Shown here: positions 23,537 through 23,693 of the stretch, one piece after another
How the letters are laid out: each line of letters starts with the position of its first letter
How positions within the stretch are numbered: position 1 is the stretch's first letter
DNA from: Bacillota bacterium
GTDB lineage: Bacteria; Bacillota_I; Bacilli_A; RF39; UBA660
Direction of reading: 5' to 3'
Length of the DNA stretch: 23,693 nt
Assembly: GCA_015059305.1 (NCBI GenBank)
Contig: SVAQ01000013.1
Coordinates: 1-23,693, forward strand
Program-made: the position numbers and the translations under genes
Notes under the pieces: generated by a model
Database searches by the model: none
What the model was told of the DNA's origin: nothing
What the model saw: only the letters and a program-made list of their open reading frames with translations

Positions 23537-23562
23537 ATGTATGTAAAAATGTATGTAAAAAA
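23537..23562 (-). repeat. YGTATGTAAAAA repeats, group B (perfect tandem)
   Basis: Two identical adjacent 12-mers, TGTATGTAAAAA at 23538-23549 and 23550-23561, so they lie on the same face of the helix. They sit just outside the SEC-C fragment and overlap the start of the 3'-flank repeat copy 2. Confidence 0.6.
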
Positions 23563-23602
23563 CACTAATTACAACTGTTTATAGTTAGATAAATTGTAAT
23601 TT
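23551..23602 (-). repeat. 3'-flank repeat, copy 2 (terminator-like)
   Basis: 52 bp starting 1 nt beyond the stop of the partial gene. On the minus strand AATTACAA TTTAT, loop, ATAAA, CAG bulge, TTGTAATT, then AGTG and TTTTTT: a plausible terminator. It is homologous to 22594-22635. Confidence 0.6.
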
Positions 23603-23603
23603 G

Positions 23604-23693
23604 TTATTTATTTCGTTTTATTAACATTATTCCTAATATTAATGTGATCACAATAATCATAAGCGGAGCTACTTTAAAAAATACCCACTCAAA
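23604..23693 (-). CDS. 3' end of a membrane protein gene (partial)
   Basis: 29 codons and a TAA, open to the right edge. The tail reads FEWVFFKVAP followed by one strongly hydrophobic helix (LMIIVITLILGIMLI) and a short basic end (KRNK), which suggests a C-terminal membrane anchor with the terminus inside the cell. The rest, and therefore the family, is outside the window. Confidence 0.6.
   Translation of the reverse strand, partial: FEWVFFKVAPLMIIVITLILGIMLIKRNK

Larger units (their letters stand above)
23140..23603. other. Non-coding junction region
   Basis: No intact gene in 464 bp. It holds the palindrome and promoter of the PH-domain gene, repeat groups C and B, an orphan SEC-C reading frame (23390-23482) with a strong terminator, and the 3'-flank repeat copy 2. 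Confidence 0.8.

Overview
The window is AT-rich DNA from a low-GC Gram-positive bacterium. The 16S rRNA 5' end, the tilS-ftsH, rnr-smpB and cdaA-cdaR blocks, and the Bacillus-like family content point to the Bacillota. The 16S signature and small compact genome style suggest a Bacilli/Mollicutes-like gut lineage (for example RF39 or Erysipelotrichia relatives), but I cannot place it firmly. UGA is not reassigned: prfB (RF2) is present with a classical UGA programmed frameshift. Even so, none of the recognised genes ends in TGA. The cell has a wall (an L,D-transpeptidase and a VanY-type peptidase are present) and uses c-di-AMP. One gene (DUF378) is on the plus strand; every other gene lies on the minus strand, co-oriented with the rRNA operon that runs off the left edge.

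Layout, left to right (transcription mostly right to left). 1-393: 5' end of 16S rRNA, preceded by a boxA and two near-identical tandem promoters. 751-4370: single-gene units for NtdP-type nucleotidase, CtpA-type protease, a membrane-anchored thioredoxin-fold-like protein and a LolA/GerS-like lipoprotein. 4356-4562: the plus-strand DUF378 gene, facing cdaR across a shared terminator. 4585-6748: cdaA-cdaR, the c-di-AMP synthase and its regulator. 6815-11015: pilin-like gene, rnr, smpB, DUF3048 (YerB-like) and a small membrane protein, one operon starting from a leaderless promoter. 11081-14577: tilS-ftsH-secG operon. 14623-16288: prfB-vanY operon. 16351-17580: L,D-transpeptidase with three SH3-like domains.

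17732-23693 is an accessory region. It holds a membrane-anchored HNH nuclease, a multi-spanning membrane protein, a putative PBECR-type nuclease-fold protein, a membrane-anchored DUF4358-like protein, a PH-like domain protein and the 3' end of another membrane protein, most with their own promoter. Near its right end lies an orphan SEC-C tail with a strong terminator, which looks like the 3' end of secA. It lies upstream of prfB, as secA does in Bacillus, but it has no secA body. Around it are direct repeats of a 12-mer (YGTATGTAAAAA). Together these suggest insertion, perhaps repeated, at the 3' end of secA between secA and prfB.

Housekeeping units are packed very tightly. In at least six places an intrinsic terminator is followed within a few bases by the promoter of the next unit, often with the stop codon inside the terminator stem. 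Many promoters carry an extended -10 (TGnTATAAT-like).
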